DNA of 5,223 bases from contig JASLCG010000165.1 in assembly GCA_030151885.1 (NCBI GenBank), positions 1-5,223 of the forward strand, given 5' to 3'. The stretch comes from Bacteroides sp. (GTDB lineage: Bacteria; Bacteroidota; Bacteroidia; Bacteroidales; Bacteroidaceae). Made by a program: the position numbers and the translations under genes. Under the pieces are notes generated by a model. It saw nothing but the letters and a program-made list of their open reading frames with translations. It was not told the DNA's origin and did no database searches. Of the stretch, positions 1 through 5,223 are shown one piece after another; positions within the stretch are counted from its first letter, which is position 1; each line of letters opens with the position of its first letter.

Positions 1-537
1 CTTCCTGAATTGTGTCGCTTTGATACGGTCTTTCGTCGTTCAGGAGGCTATAATCTTGTAGTGGATAATTTGCTAAGAACAGGACTTAAGCGTTTACCAG
101 TTCTAGCTCCACTTCAAATTGAAGGTCGTAAAGCTTACCCTGTGTTAAACATTCGTGTAGTTGAGAAAGTAGATGCTTCAGCAAAAGAAATAAAAGTAGC
201 AAAAGGCTCTCCAGTTTATATCGGCATGTTATTAGGCACAGGCAAAGCGGGAGCAAAGGTTACAGCTATTGAGCATAAGGAGATGTATGATATCCTTTCA
301 ATTGAAAAGGAAGGCATTACAGCTGAGAAGGATTCAATTCTTTTTGAATCATCTGCTGAAGGGGGAACAAAACCTAAATATGTTGCCAATCACCTTAATT
401 ATGCTAGTACACTAATTGAGTTAGGAGCAACTGTAACCGCTATTGCTCAGGCATACGAGGTCGAAGAGAGTAAATTATCAATTCCTCTTACTCAGAAAGA
501 TAAAGAAGGATTGACTAGTCGTTTTTTATTTAAGTAG
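1..537 (+). CDS. Putative capsid decoration / head-fibre-type protein, 5' end unresolved
   Basis: This gene lies immediately upstream of the major capsid gene, where lambda-like phages often encode a head decoration or stabilisation protein, and I infer a virion surface or decoration role from that position. The reading frame is open to base 1, so the gene may start outside the window. In-window start choices are TTG at 10 (175 aa) and GTG at 61 (158 aa). The GTG has AGGAGG at 42-47, with a rather long 13 nt spacer. From about base 90 the protein is rich in short beta-prone stretches with alternating Val, Gly and Lys (AYPVLNIRVVEKVD, SPVYIGMLLGTGKAGAKVTA). This suits a small beta-barrel capsid-binding protein. 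It ends in a compact segment, DKEGLTSRFLFK. I see no signal peptide, membrane segment or catalytic motif. I recall similar proteins next to capsid genes in Bacteroidales prophages, but the family name is uncertain. It could instead be a minor head protein. Confidence 0.6.
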   Translation, partial: LPELCRFDTVFRRSGGYNLVVDNLLRTGLKRLPVLAPLQIEGRKAYPVLNIRVVEKVDASAKEIKVAKGSPVYIGMLLGTGKAGAKVTAIEHKEMYDILSIEKEGITAEKDSILFESSAEGGTKPKYVANHLNYASTLIELGATVTAIAQAYEVEESKLSIPLTQKDKEGLTSRFLFK

Positions 538-545
538 AAAGGAGG
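538..545 (+). promoter_or_regulatory. Strong Shine-Dalgarno site of the capsid gene
   Basis: AAAGGAGG directly follows the stop of the upstream gene and sits 5 nt before the ATG at 551. It is the best anti-SD match in the window. It fixes the capsid start and fits the need for very high capsid expression. It stands out because most other starts here have no recognisable Shine-Dalgarno. Confidence 0.8.
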
Positions 546-550
546 AAAAT

Positions 551-1633
551 ATGGTATTGACATTAGATTTACTGTTTAGTAATCCAGCAATAATAAAAGC
601 TGTTATTGATAGAGTTCTAGCCACTAAGATGGATGATATCTATTGGAAAAGATATCTTAAATTTGAGAGAACTAGAGGACGTACATTTAAAACTTACATC
701 GGTACAGTTTCAGGGGTTACTCCTGGTTCTATCATTGATCGTAACTCAAACAAACCTCTTAGAGGGCGTAAGGCACTCGGTACTGGTGTAGGTGAAGTTG
801 CTGATCTTGGAGATCGTTATCAACTCGATAACGACAGATTAGAAGTTTTAGCCGATTTAATTACGGCATTCAATGCTACTCAGTCTAGTGGCAAAGAGTC
901 AGCAATGAATACAATCATTGACTTCATTGTTGATGATATGCGTCAGGCTATGTTAGCTCCTCATAAACGTATGGATCTTGTTTTGGGAGATTTACGCTCA
1001 ACAGGAAAGGCCCAAGTAGAAACCAAAGACAATAAAAATGGTGTGTCTACTTTGGATATTGATTTACCTGTAAACGAGCTTAAACCATCTAAAGAAGATG
1101 GAGCTAATTTCATCTCTTACCTTCAAGAAACGGTTTCTTCTCTTAGAGCTTCAGTCGGAGCATTTGAGTCAATGGAAATGACTCGTAAGACTTTCGTTAA
1201 GAATATTGTTAATGCTTCTGAGTTCAAGGATTCATACAAGCGTTTATTTGGCTCAGCAGAGTTCGCGGCTAAAGGAGGCATGCTTACTGAAGGTATGGTA
1301 AATGAGGTGTTTACAACCTTTGGCCTTCCAAATGTAAAGGTTATTGAAGACTATGTTCAGATGGACGAGGATAAAATGGTCAACACTTTTGCAGAGAATA
1401 GAATTTCATTACTACCTAAGGGTGAGTTAGGCAAAATGAGACACTATACTCCTTATGAGATGAGAGATAAAATTCCTGGAAAGAATTATACTACTCTTGA
1501 GGGAGATATGTTTATCTCTTCTGTTCGTACTGACGAAGGTCGATTCCTTGAATATGGTGCTGCATGGATTCCTGATTTAACAGCTCCAAATAAAATTTCA
1601 ATTATCAACCTTGATACAGTAAATGAAGATTAA
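551..1633 (+). CDS. Major capsid protein (lambda gpE / HK97-fold type)
   Basis: This is the probable shell-forming protein of the icosahedral head. At 360 aa it is close to lambda gpE-like capsid proteins (about 340-350 aa). Visible features fit that family. The N-terminal part (residues about 1-75) resembles an arm and early strand region with TYIGTVSGVTPGSIIDR. The long acidic/helical middle segment (about 95-240) would correspond to the spine helix and P domain. The C-terminal third has the gpE-type pattern of a strand ending in Leu-Pro-Lys-Gly followed by Leu-Gly (residues 285-294), then GRFLEYGAAWIPDLTAPNKI near the end. No protease or scaffold domain is fused to it. The start at ATG 551 is well supported by AAAGGAGG. 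The 3' end overlaps the next gene by 11 nt. The assignment rests on recalled family patterns plus position before four neck genes and a tail tube gene; no alignment was run. Confidence 0.85.
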   Translation: MVLTLDLLFSNPAIIKAVIDRVLATKMDDIYWKRYLKFERTRGRTFKTYIGTVSGVTPGSIIDRNSNKPLRGRKALGTGVGEVADLGDRYQLDNDRLEVLADLITAFNATQSSGKESAMNTIIDFIVDDMRQAMLAPHKRMDLVLGDLRSTGKAQVETKDNKNGVSTLDIDLPVNELKPSKEDGANFISYLQETVSSLRASVGAFESMEMTRKTFVKNIVNASEFKDSYKRLFGSAEFAAKGGMLTEGMVNEVFTTFGLPNVKVIEDYVQMDEDKMVNTFAENRISLLPKGELGKMRHYTPYEMRDKIPGKNYTTLEGDMFISSVRTDEGRFLEYGAAWIPDLTAPNKISIINLDTVNED

Positions 1634-1922
1634 AGAATACATAAGACAAAGGTTTGAGGCATTTGGTATTCAATTATCAGATGCGGACCTCTTGTGTATT
1701 TCTATGGAAGAGGGAGAAGTAACACAGAATAATATCTCAAAGATTGAGTTTGCTATTGTTCGTTATATTCCTAATCTCCTTTTACGTCCAAGCTCCATTT
1801 CTGAGAGTGGTTTTTCAATGTCTTGGAATAAACAAGCAATGAAAGACTTCTACTCTCTCAAGTGTAAAGAATATGGACTGGAAAATCAATTGACTTCAAA
1901 ACCAAAAATAACTTTCTTATGA
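1623..1922 (+). CDS. Head-tail connector / adaptor-like protein
   Basis: This 99-residue protein starts inside the end of the capsid gene (11 nt overlap) and ends in a 4 nt ATGA overlap with the next gene, so translation is probably coupled. It is the first gene after the capsid, where HK97- and SPP1-like phages encode the adaptor that docks under the portal. The sequence is largely helical, with RQRFEAFGIQLSDADLL near the N-terminus and a central conserved-looking stretch, LLLRPSSISESGFSMSWNK (about 52-70), then LKCKEYGL. I recall this pattern from small Bacteroidales phage proteins (probably the DUF6706 group), but that name is unverified. The ATG lacks a Shine-Dalgarno. Connector function is inferred from gene order and size. 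Confidence 0.65.
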   Translation: MKIKEYIRQRFEAFGIQLSDADLLCISMEEGEVTQNNISKIEFAIVRYIPNLLLRPSSISESGFSMSWNKQAMKDFYSLKCKEYGLENQLTSKPKITFL

Positions 1923-2230
1923 TATTTGCTCCCCATAAGTTACTGATATCCGTAGCAGCTAAAGATGAAATTGATGAGAATGGTGATCCTATCTTAGGAC
2001 CTGAAAAGTGGGTTGAATATGCTTGTTGTAGATGTGATGATAATAGTGTGATGAAACAGGTTTCTATGAATGGGAAATGGTTTGACTACCGTTATCATGT
2101 GGTTTATGAGGGAGCTAAAATATTAGCAGGAACAAAAGTTAAAATAGAAAGAGATGAAGAGCTAATTGAGGGAGTGGTTCTTAAATCAGCTAAATGTAAT
2201 TACTTTAAAAAATCTGAGTTATGGATATAG
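1919..2230 (+). CDS. Small neck protein, head-closure (stopper) candidate
   Basis: This 103-residue, mostly beta-prone protein is encoded between the connector-like gene and an HK97 gp10-like gene, the usual slot for a head-closure or stopper protein (SPP1 gp16 type), which seals the portal after DNA packaging. The N-terminus has an Asp/Glu/Gly-rich turn (DEIDENGDPILGPEKW). This leads into a cysteine cluster at residues 36, 37 and 39 (ACCRCDDN). A central RYHVVYEG strand follows, with one more cysteine at 93. There is no signal peptide or membrane segment. It overlaps the upstream gene by 4 nt (ATGA) and the downstream gene by 10 nt. The function is inferred from order and size. I recall similar CRCDDN-containing proteins in Bacteroidales prophages but cannot confirm their annotation. 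Confidence 0.55.
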   Translation: MIFAPHKLLISVAAKDEIDENGDPILGPEKWVEYACCRCDDNSVMKQVSMNGKWFDYRYHVVYEGAKILAGTKVKIERDEELIEGVVLKSAKCNYFKKSELWI

Positions 2231-2514
2231 AATATGATTTCTCTGATGTTGAAGTCTTTTTCAGTGAAGGATATACTGAGTTAGACTCAATTATTAATTC
2301 TATTGGTCAAGAAGCAGTGGATTACGCTAAAGAGAATGGCTCTTACCAAGATAGAACGGGAGAATTAAGAAAGTCCAATATTGCAAAGGTTGATGAAGGG
2401 TTGGTTTTAGAAAATACTCAAGAGTATGCTTCTTATGTTGAAGCTAAAGGTTTTGATGTCTTAACAGGAGCAGTTCTTTATGCTCATAAAAGATTAGAAG
2501 AAGAAATAGAATGA
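2221..2514 (+). CDS. HK97 gp10-like neck / tail-completion protein
   Basis: A 97-residue protein resembling the HK97 gp10 family of head-tail joining proteins. It begins with an acidic segment and a helix (about residues 18-39). The family-typical DRTGELRKSN turn follows at 44-53, then a short strand pair and the EYASYVEAKGFDVL stretch at 68-81, corresponding to the common 'YA.YVE.G' pattern. A C-terminal helix rich in Glu ends the protein. Family members are usually a little longer (about 110-150 aa), so this is a compact version. The start overlaps the upstream gene by 10 nt and the stop overlaps the next start in ATGA. Its place between the closure and tail-terminator candidates agrees with a role in tail completion or attachment. 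The motif match is from memory, not from a profile search. Confidence 0.72.
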   Translation: MDIEYDFSDVEVFFSEGYTELDSIINSIGQEAVDYAKENGSYQDRTGELRKSNIAKVDEGLVLENTQEYASYVEAKGFDVLTGAVLYAHKRLEEEIE

Positions 2515-2897
2515 TAGTAACTGGTAATATAGCAACGATTCTTTACAAGAGGCTTAAAGGTTTAGGTATTGAGGTTTACAAAGGAGGAACTTTTCCAACT
2601 TCAAAAATAGATAAGGAGCGTATTGTGATAATTCCTAAAAGGCAAAGCGAAGGTAAATATTGGAAGCGAGGTTTTGTGGAAATAAACTTTTTAGTTCCTG
2701 ATGCAAATGGTAAAGCAAGTACTAAGCGTTTAACAGAGCTTGAAAGAATAGCTAATCAGCTAGAGAGTTATGGTGTTTTTGATAGTACACCTTATCGCTA
2801 TAAAGTTGAGAGTATTTCCCAAGAAGAAGATACCTCACTAGAGTGTCATTTTGTGAATTGTAGAATATTATTTGAAGTTTTAAATACAAAATTATGA
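2511..2897 (+). CDS. Tail terminator-like / minor tail protein
   Basis: This 128-residue protein sits just before the tail tube gene, the normal position of the tail terminator (lambda gpU or HK97 gp10+1 type), which caps the finished tube and joins it to the head. The N-terminal helix (about 5-18) is followed by EVYKGGTFPTSKIDKERIVIIPKR, then a strand with FVEINFLVPDANGKAS (about 55-70). A helix with TKRLTELERIANQL (71-84) and a last pair of strands (96-125) follow. This alpha-beta-alpha-beta outline suits the tail-terminator fold, but there is no diagnostic motif I can name. It shares 4 nt (ATGA) with the genes on both sides. An AGAAGAAG purine run lies upstream of the ATG. The function comes mainly from gene order. 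Confidence 0.6.
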   Translation: MIVTGNIATILYKRLKGLGIEVYKGGTFPTSKIDKERIVIIPKRQSEGKYWKRGFVEINFLVPDANGKASTKRLTELERIANQLESYGVFDSTPYRYKVESISQEEDTSLECHFVNCRILFEVLNTKL

Positions 2898-3421
2898 TTA
2901 CAGCAGTAGGAATTAAAAGAATTTTATATGCTGAAACATCAGCAGTTAAAGGAGATCTTACAGGTTCTACTTTAAAAACAATTATAAAATCAGCTACAGA
3001 AATAACCAATGTACATGGTGATACATGGAGTTTTGAAGAAGCTGATCCTTCAGTAACTAAACATAAGAACGCCCTAACTGGTGGTACTTATCGAATAGAC
3101 AAAGAGATGGGAGATGTGGCTATGAACTTTACCATTGGTCAGTATGATTACAAAACTAAAGCAGATCTTATGGGAGGTGATTCAACTGAGACTAGTTGGA
3201 AACGTGCTCGTGGTGTAGTAAACATTACTAAATGTTTAATTGCTAAGACGGAGGATGATCAGTGGGTCGTATTTCCAAAAGGAACAGTTGTTGCACGTAC
3301 CACTACTCAAGATAAAGGAATCGGTTTGGCTGTTGCAGGTACAGCAATGGAACCAGAAAATCCATCTATTCGTTCTGAATACTGGTTTGATGATTCAGAA
3401 GTCAAATCCGAAGATGAATAA
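2894..3421 (+). CDS. Major tail tube protein
   Basis: A 175-residue protein strongly recalling the tail tube proteins of Bacteroidales siphophage-like prophages. Its subunits would stack as rings to make the channel that DNA passes through. Recognisable stretches are NVHGDTWSFEEADPS (39-53), GTYRIDKEMGD (64-74), MNFTIGQYDYKTKADLMGG (77-95), SWKRARG (101-107) and a C-terminal GIGLAVAGTAMEPEN (142-156). The last block is followed by an acidic tail. The beta-rich pattern fits the tube/Hcp-like fold. ATG 2894 overlaps the upstream stop in ATGA and lacks a Shine-Dalgarno, so initiation probably depends on coupling. No sheath gene precedes it, which argues for a non-contractile tail. A strong hairpin follows the stop. 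Tube fold and role are inferred from remembered family resemblance plus position before the chaperone and tape measure genes. Confidence 0.82.
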   Translation: MITAVGIKRILYAETSAVKGDLTGSTLKTIIKSATEITNVHGDTWSFEEADPSVTKHKNALTGGTYRIDKEMGDVAMNFTIGQYDYKTKADLMGGDSTETSWKRARGVVNITKCLIAKTEDDQWVVFPKGTVVARTTTQDKGIGLAVAGTAMEPENPSIRSEYWFDDSEVKSEDE

Positions 3422-3439
3422 GTGTTAACAAGGGAGACT

Positions 3440-3465
3440 TGGGTGGGTAAATCCCACCCATTTTT
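3440..3465 (+). terminator. Intrinsic-terminator-like hairpin after the tail tube gene
   Basis: An 8 bp stem pairs TGGGTGGG (3440-3447) with CCCACCCA (3453-3460) around a 5 nt TAAAT loop, and five T's follow at 3461-3465. Seven of the eight pairs are G-C. It lies 18 nt after the tail tube stop and ends 10 nt before the ATG of the next tail gene. As the chaperone and tape measure genes on the same strand must still be expressed, it is more likely a partial terminator, an attenuator or a 3'-end stabiliser than an absolute stop. The stem also falls within the ribosome footprint of the downstream start. Confidence 0.75.
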
Positions 3466-3470
3466 AATTT

Positions 3471-3884
3471 ATGAATGACGCAGGAAAATTAATAGCAGAT
3501 AGTGCTCTAGGGGAATATGGAAGAAATATTAGTATTGCAGGTAAGATTTTTGTGATTCAAATGCCATCTGTAAAAGTAATGGTAAGAGCTCTTAGAGAGT
3601 GGGCCAAAATTGGAATAGATAAGGATTATACATCTATAAGTATTCTTTCGGAAATTCCAGAGAATGCACCTCACTTGGCTTTGGGACTAGCTTACATGAT
3701 TGTAGGAGATGCTCCTTTTTATAAACTTAGAGCGAGGTGGGTGTATTCTAAATTAATAAAAGGTACTAATTCTGAACTCAAGCAAGGGGTAAAGGAATCT
3801 ATATCTCTTATGAATGGAGAAGATTTTTTCGAAGCTGTCACTTTAGCCAAGAGCGTATCTCAGATAATAGCCAAGCCCAGGTAA
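3471..3884 (+). CDS. Tail assembly chaperone, N-terminal frame (gpG-like)
   Basis: This 137-residue protein lies between the tail tube and tape measure genes, the position of lambda G / GT-type tail assembly chaperones. These coat the tape measure protein and recruit tube subunits. It is mainly helical beyond about residue 33: PSVKVMVRALREWAKIG (32-48), a Leu/Ala-rich segment (68-80, LALGLAYMIVGDA) and EDFFEAVTLAKSV near the end. The middle segment is hydrophobic but short, and fits a buried helix better than a membrane span. A stop lies just upstream in frame (3465-3467), so ATG 3471 is the first possible start; it has no Shine-Dalgarno. The gene ends with tandem stops TAA TAG (3882-3887). 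The -1 frame is open from 3776 to 4078 and overlaps the last third, so a frameshifted longer product is likely. Identification is by position, size and the two-frame arrangement. Confidence 0.72.
   Translation: MNDAGKLIADSALGEYGRNISIAGKIFVIQMPSVKVMVRALREWAKIGIDKDYTSISILSEIPENAPHLALGLAYMIVGDAPFYKLRARWVYSKLIKGTNSELKQGVKESISLMNGEDFFEAVTLAKSVSQIIAKPR
3824..3830 (+). promoter_or_regulatory. Candidate -1 frameshift slippery heptamer T_TTT_TTC
   Basis: In the chaperone frame the codons read GAT TTT TTC GAA, giving a perfect X_XXY_YYZ heptamer in the correct register. Slippage here would join residues 1-120 of the first frame to 82 codons of the -1 frame ending at 4078, for a 202-residue product. 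Gene order matches lambda G/GT, where a -1 shift is established. I saw no equally canonical site later in the overlap. Confidence 0.6.
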
Positions 3885-3912
3885 TAGGCAGTGATACGCT
3901 AGAGGGACAGCT
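3833..3912 (+). promoter_or_regulatory. Nested inverted repeat / predicted RNA structure in the chaperone overlap
   Basis: The outer arms AGCTGTC (3833-3839) and GACAGCT (3906-3912) are perfectly complementary. After one A-G mismatch, 3841-3844 can pair with 3901-3904 (one G-U pair). After a 7 nt bulge, AGCGTATC (3852-3859) pairs perfectly with GATACGCT (3893-3900). The loop (3860-3892) contains the first-frame stop. The structure begins 2 nt after the slippery heptamer and also buries the GAGG at 3902-3905, which could serve as Shine-Dalgarno for a start at 3914. It may stimulate frameshifting, control re-initiation, or do both. Folding was judged by eye only. Confidence 0.5.
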
Positions 3913-3913
3913 A

Positions 3914-4078
3914 GTGAGTTTCATGGAAAATCTCCATTTGGGCTATAAAGAAGTGTTTGAGGAAATACCTTATGCAAGACTTTTAGTAATGCAAAAGGAT
4001 AAGCCTAGAGTTGTAACTGGTCAAATAGTAAGAAAAGGTTCAGCTAAAGAAATGGCAAAACGTAGGAGACAAAATTAA
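3914..4078 (+). CDS. Tail assembly chaperone, C-terminal frame (gpT-like), probably expressed by -1 frameshift
   Basis: This frame is -1 relative to the upstream chaperone gene and open from 3776 to the TAA at 4076-4078. It may be read as the C-terminal part of a G-T fusion after slippage at 3824-3830, which is the usual arrangement in siphophages. Alternatively it may start on its own: GTG 3914 (54 aa) has GAGG at 3902-3905 with an 8 nt spacer, and ATG 3923 would give 51 aa. The listed start is the GTG. The protein reads MENLHLGYKEVFEEIPYARL from the ATG, then a basic end with KGSAKEMAKRRRQN. That 'helix, then YxxLL' look is similar to the T parts of other chaperones. The stop overlaps the tape measure start in TAATG. 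The function would be binding of tail tube subunits during assembly, inferred from family knowledge and position. Confidence 0.6.
   Translation: MSFMENLHLGYKEVFEEIPYARLLVMQKDKPRVVTGQIVRKGSAKEMAKRRRQN
4064..4069 (+). promoter_or_regulatory. Shine-Dalgarno site of the tape measure gene
   Basis: AGGAGA lies 8 nt before ATG 4078, inside the coding end of the gpT-like frame. It is the second clear Shine-Dalgarno in the window and supports the chosen tape measure start. Confidence 0.65.
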
Positions 4079-5223
4079 TGGCAAAATTGATATTTAAAGT
4101 TAGCTCTGATGTTGATAAAGTAGTTAAACTTAGAGAAGAGGTTATTAAATTAAAACAGGAAATAGCCTCTATGAGTAAGGAAGATGCTTCTAAAACTCAG
4201 AAAAGGATTAATCAAGCCACAAGGGAGATAACTTCGTTAGTAACAGAAGCAGCTAAAGCTGGTCAGGTTTTTGAGAACAATCTTAAGAAAAAAATATTTG
4301 AAAGTTCAAAGGTTGTTGATGCGTTATCTTCCAAGATAATCAATCAAAAGAGTGTAGTGCGAGATGTTCAGTTTGATGTGAAGAATCTAGCTGAAGCATA
4401 TCGTAATATGTCAGATATAAATATAAATAAGGGGCATACACTTAAAGAACTTCAAGCGGCACGTAAAGTATTAGATGAAGAGAAAGCTACCCTTTTTGGA
4501 CTCCAACAAGAGCAAGCAAAAGCCCGTTTATCTGTAAAGGGTTTAAAAGATGAGTATGCTCTTCTTAAGGATGAATCCAAGCAAGTAGTCAATGTAAATC
4601 AAGGCTTAGCTATCTCTTGGAAAAATATGATAGGGATTCTTGGAGGTGCAGCAGTTCTTAAAAAGTTAAGTTCTGATATTGTAAATGTACGTGGAGAAGT
4701 AGAAGCTTTGGAAAATTCTTTTGAAGTTCTTTTAGGCTCAAAAAAGAAGTCTGATAAGTTCGTCTCAGAGATAATTGATTATGCTGTTGCTACACCATTT
4801 TCTACAAATAATATATCGGGGGCTGCACAAACACTACTGGGGTTTAATGTTGAAGCAGAAAAAGTGATGCCGACATTAAAACAGATAGGAGATATTTCTA
4901 TGGGGAATGCTCAGCGTTTTGACTCTTTGTCACTAGCTTTTGCTCAAATGTCTGCGGCAGGGCGTTTACTAGGTCAGGATTTAAATCAGATGATTAATGC
5001 AGGTTTTAATCCTCTTCAAGTTATTTCCGAGCAAACAGGACGAAGTATTGCAGACCTTAAAAAAGAAATGGAAAAGGGAGGTATTACTTCTGATATGGTT
5101 GCTAAGGCTTTTGAAGATGCTACATCTGAGGGAGGTAAGTTTCATGGGATGCTTTTGAAAAATGCAGATTCTATTAATACGATGAAGAATCAGCTTAGTG
5201 GAGCTTTTGAAGAGATGTATAAT
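4078..5223 (+). CDS. Tape measure protein, N-terminal part (cut by window end)
   Basis: The frame is open from ATG 4078 to the last base, giving 382 codons of a longer protein. Tape measure proteins fill the tail tube, set its length and are ejected with the DNA. Residues about 10-180 are charged, Lys/Glu-rich and helical with coiled-coil character (VVKLREEVIKLKQEIASM near the start). A short hydrophobic stretch follows, with ISWKNMIGILGGAAVLKKL. From about residue 204 comes a textbook tape measure domain (TIGR02675 type). It includes RGEVEALENSFEVLLGS, ATPFS around 238-242, GAAQTLLGF, GDISMGNAQRFDSLSLAFAQ, GRLLGQDLNQMINAGFNPL (ending near 313) and later GGKFHGML. This is the most secure assignment in the window. 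ATG 4078 overlaps the preceding stop by one base and has AGGAGA upstream. The C-terminal part, which sets tail length and often carries lytic or membrane domains, lies outside the window. Confidence 0.93.
   Translation, partial: MAKLIFKVSSDVDKVVKLREEVIKLKQEIASMSKEDASKTQKRINQATREITSLVTEAAKAGQVFENNLKKKIFESSKVVDALSSKIINQKSVVRDVQFDVKNLAEAYRNMSDININKGHTLKELQAARKVLDEEKATLFGLQQEQAKARLSVKGLKDEYALLKDESKQVVNVNQGLAISWKNMIGILGGAAVLKKLSSDIVNVRGEVEALENSFEVLLGSKKKSDKFVSEIIDYAVATPFSTNNISGAAQTLLGFNVEAEKVMPTLKQIGDISMGNAQRFDSLSLAFAQMSAAGRLLGQDLNQMINAGFNPLQVISEQTGRSIADLKKEMEKGGITSDMVAKAFEDATSEGGKFHGMLLKNADSINTMKNQLSGAFEEMYN

Noticed and set aside
49..54. TATAAT, resembling a -10 promoter element
   Set aside because: It lies inside coding sequence of an AT-rich window, with no matching -35 at the right distance and no Bacteroidota-type TAnnTTTG element; chance occurrence is likely.
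2752..3009. Open frame on the - strand, 85 codons, hydrophobic-looking
   Set aside because: It lies antisense to the well-supported tail terminator candidate and tail tube genes, has no ribosome-binding site, and its composition is what the reverse strand of AT-rich coding sequence gives.
3240..3428. Open frame on the + strand, 62 codons
   Set aside because: It lies wholly in an alternate frame of the tail tube gene, whose C-terminal conserved blocks cover this stretch; there is no initiation signal.
3870..3884. C-rich end of the first chaperone frame (GCC AAG CCC AGG TAA) as an alternative frameshift site
   Set aside because: No canonical -1 heptamer can be formed there; T_TTT_TTC at 3824-3830 is a much better match.
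4288..4294. Run of seven A's in the tape measure gene as a possible slippery site
   Set aside because: In the gene's frame the codons read AAG AAA AAA ATA, which does not form X_XXY_YYZ in the right register, and the main frame stays open with clear domain homology downstream.
1..5223. Defence, toxin-antitoxin, retroelement, CRISPR or other cargo genes
   Set aside because: Every open frame of useful length is explained by phage structural genes in standard order; no repeats, RNA gene signatures or accessory gene motifs were seen.

Overview
The window is a block of virion morphogenesis genes from a tailed phage or prophage, most likely one infecting a member of the Bacteroidota. This host assignment rests on protein resemblance recalled from Bacteroidales prophages (tail tube, tape measure and neck proteins), on AT-rich coding sequence, and on the fact that most starts lack a Shine-Dalgarno site. 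No search was run, so the genus is not resolved. All genes lie on the + strand in one tightly packed series. No integrase, repressor, tRNA, IS element, CRISPR array or attachment site is visible.

Layout: (1) 1-537, a probable capsid decoration or head-fibre-type protein whose reading frame is still open at the left edge. (2) 551-1633, the major capsid protein (lambda gpE / HK97-fold type), preceded by a strong Shine-Dalgarno. (3) 1623-2897, four small genes with 4-11 nt overlaps, in the order expected for the head-tail neck: connector/adaptor, head-closure candidate, HK97 gp10-like protein and tail-terminator candidate. (4) 2894-3421, the tail tube protein. (5) 3422-3470, a short gap holding a strong GC-rich hairpin followed by five T's. 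(6) 3471-4078, a two-frame tail assembly chaperone locus (gpG/gpGT type). A T_TTT_TTC heptamer and a nested inverted repeat lie around the end of the first frame. (7) 4078-5223, the N-terminal 382 codons of a tape measure protein, cut by the right edge.

How they work together: capsid shell and decoration proteins build the head, and the neck proteins close it and join it to the tail. The chaperones load tail tube subunits around the tape measure protein, which sets tail length. There is a tube gene but no sheath gene beside it, so a siphovirus-like non-contractile tail is inferred. There is no gene-free stretch over 300 bases; the longest gap is 49 nt.

I do not see a wholly new system. The most interesting signals are regulatory: the probable -1 frameshift or re-initiation element in the chaperone locus, and the terminator-like hairpin inside the operon between tail tube and chaperone.
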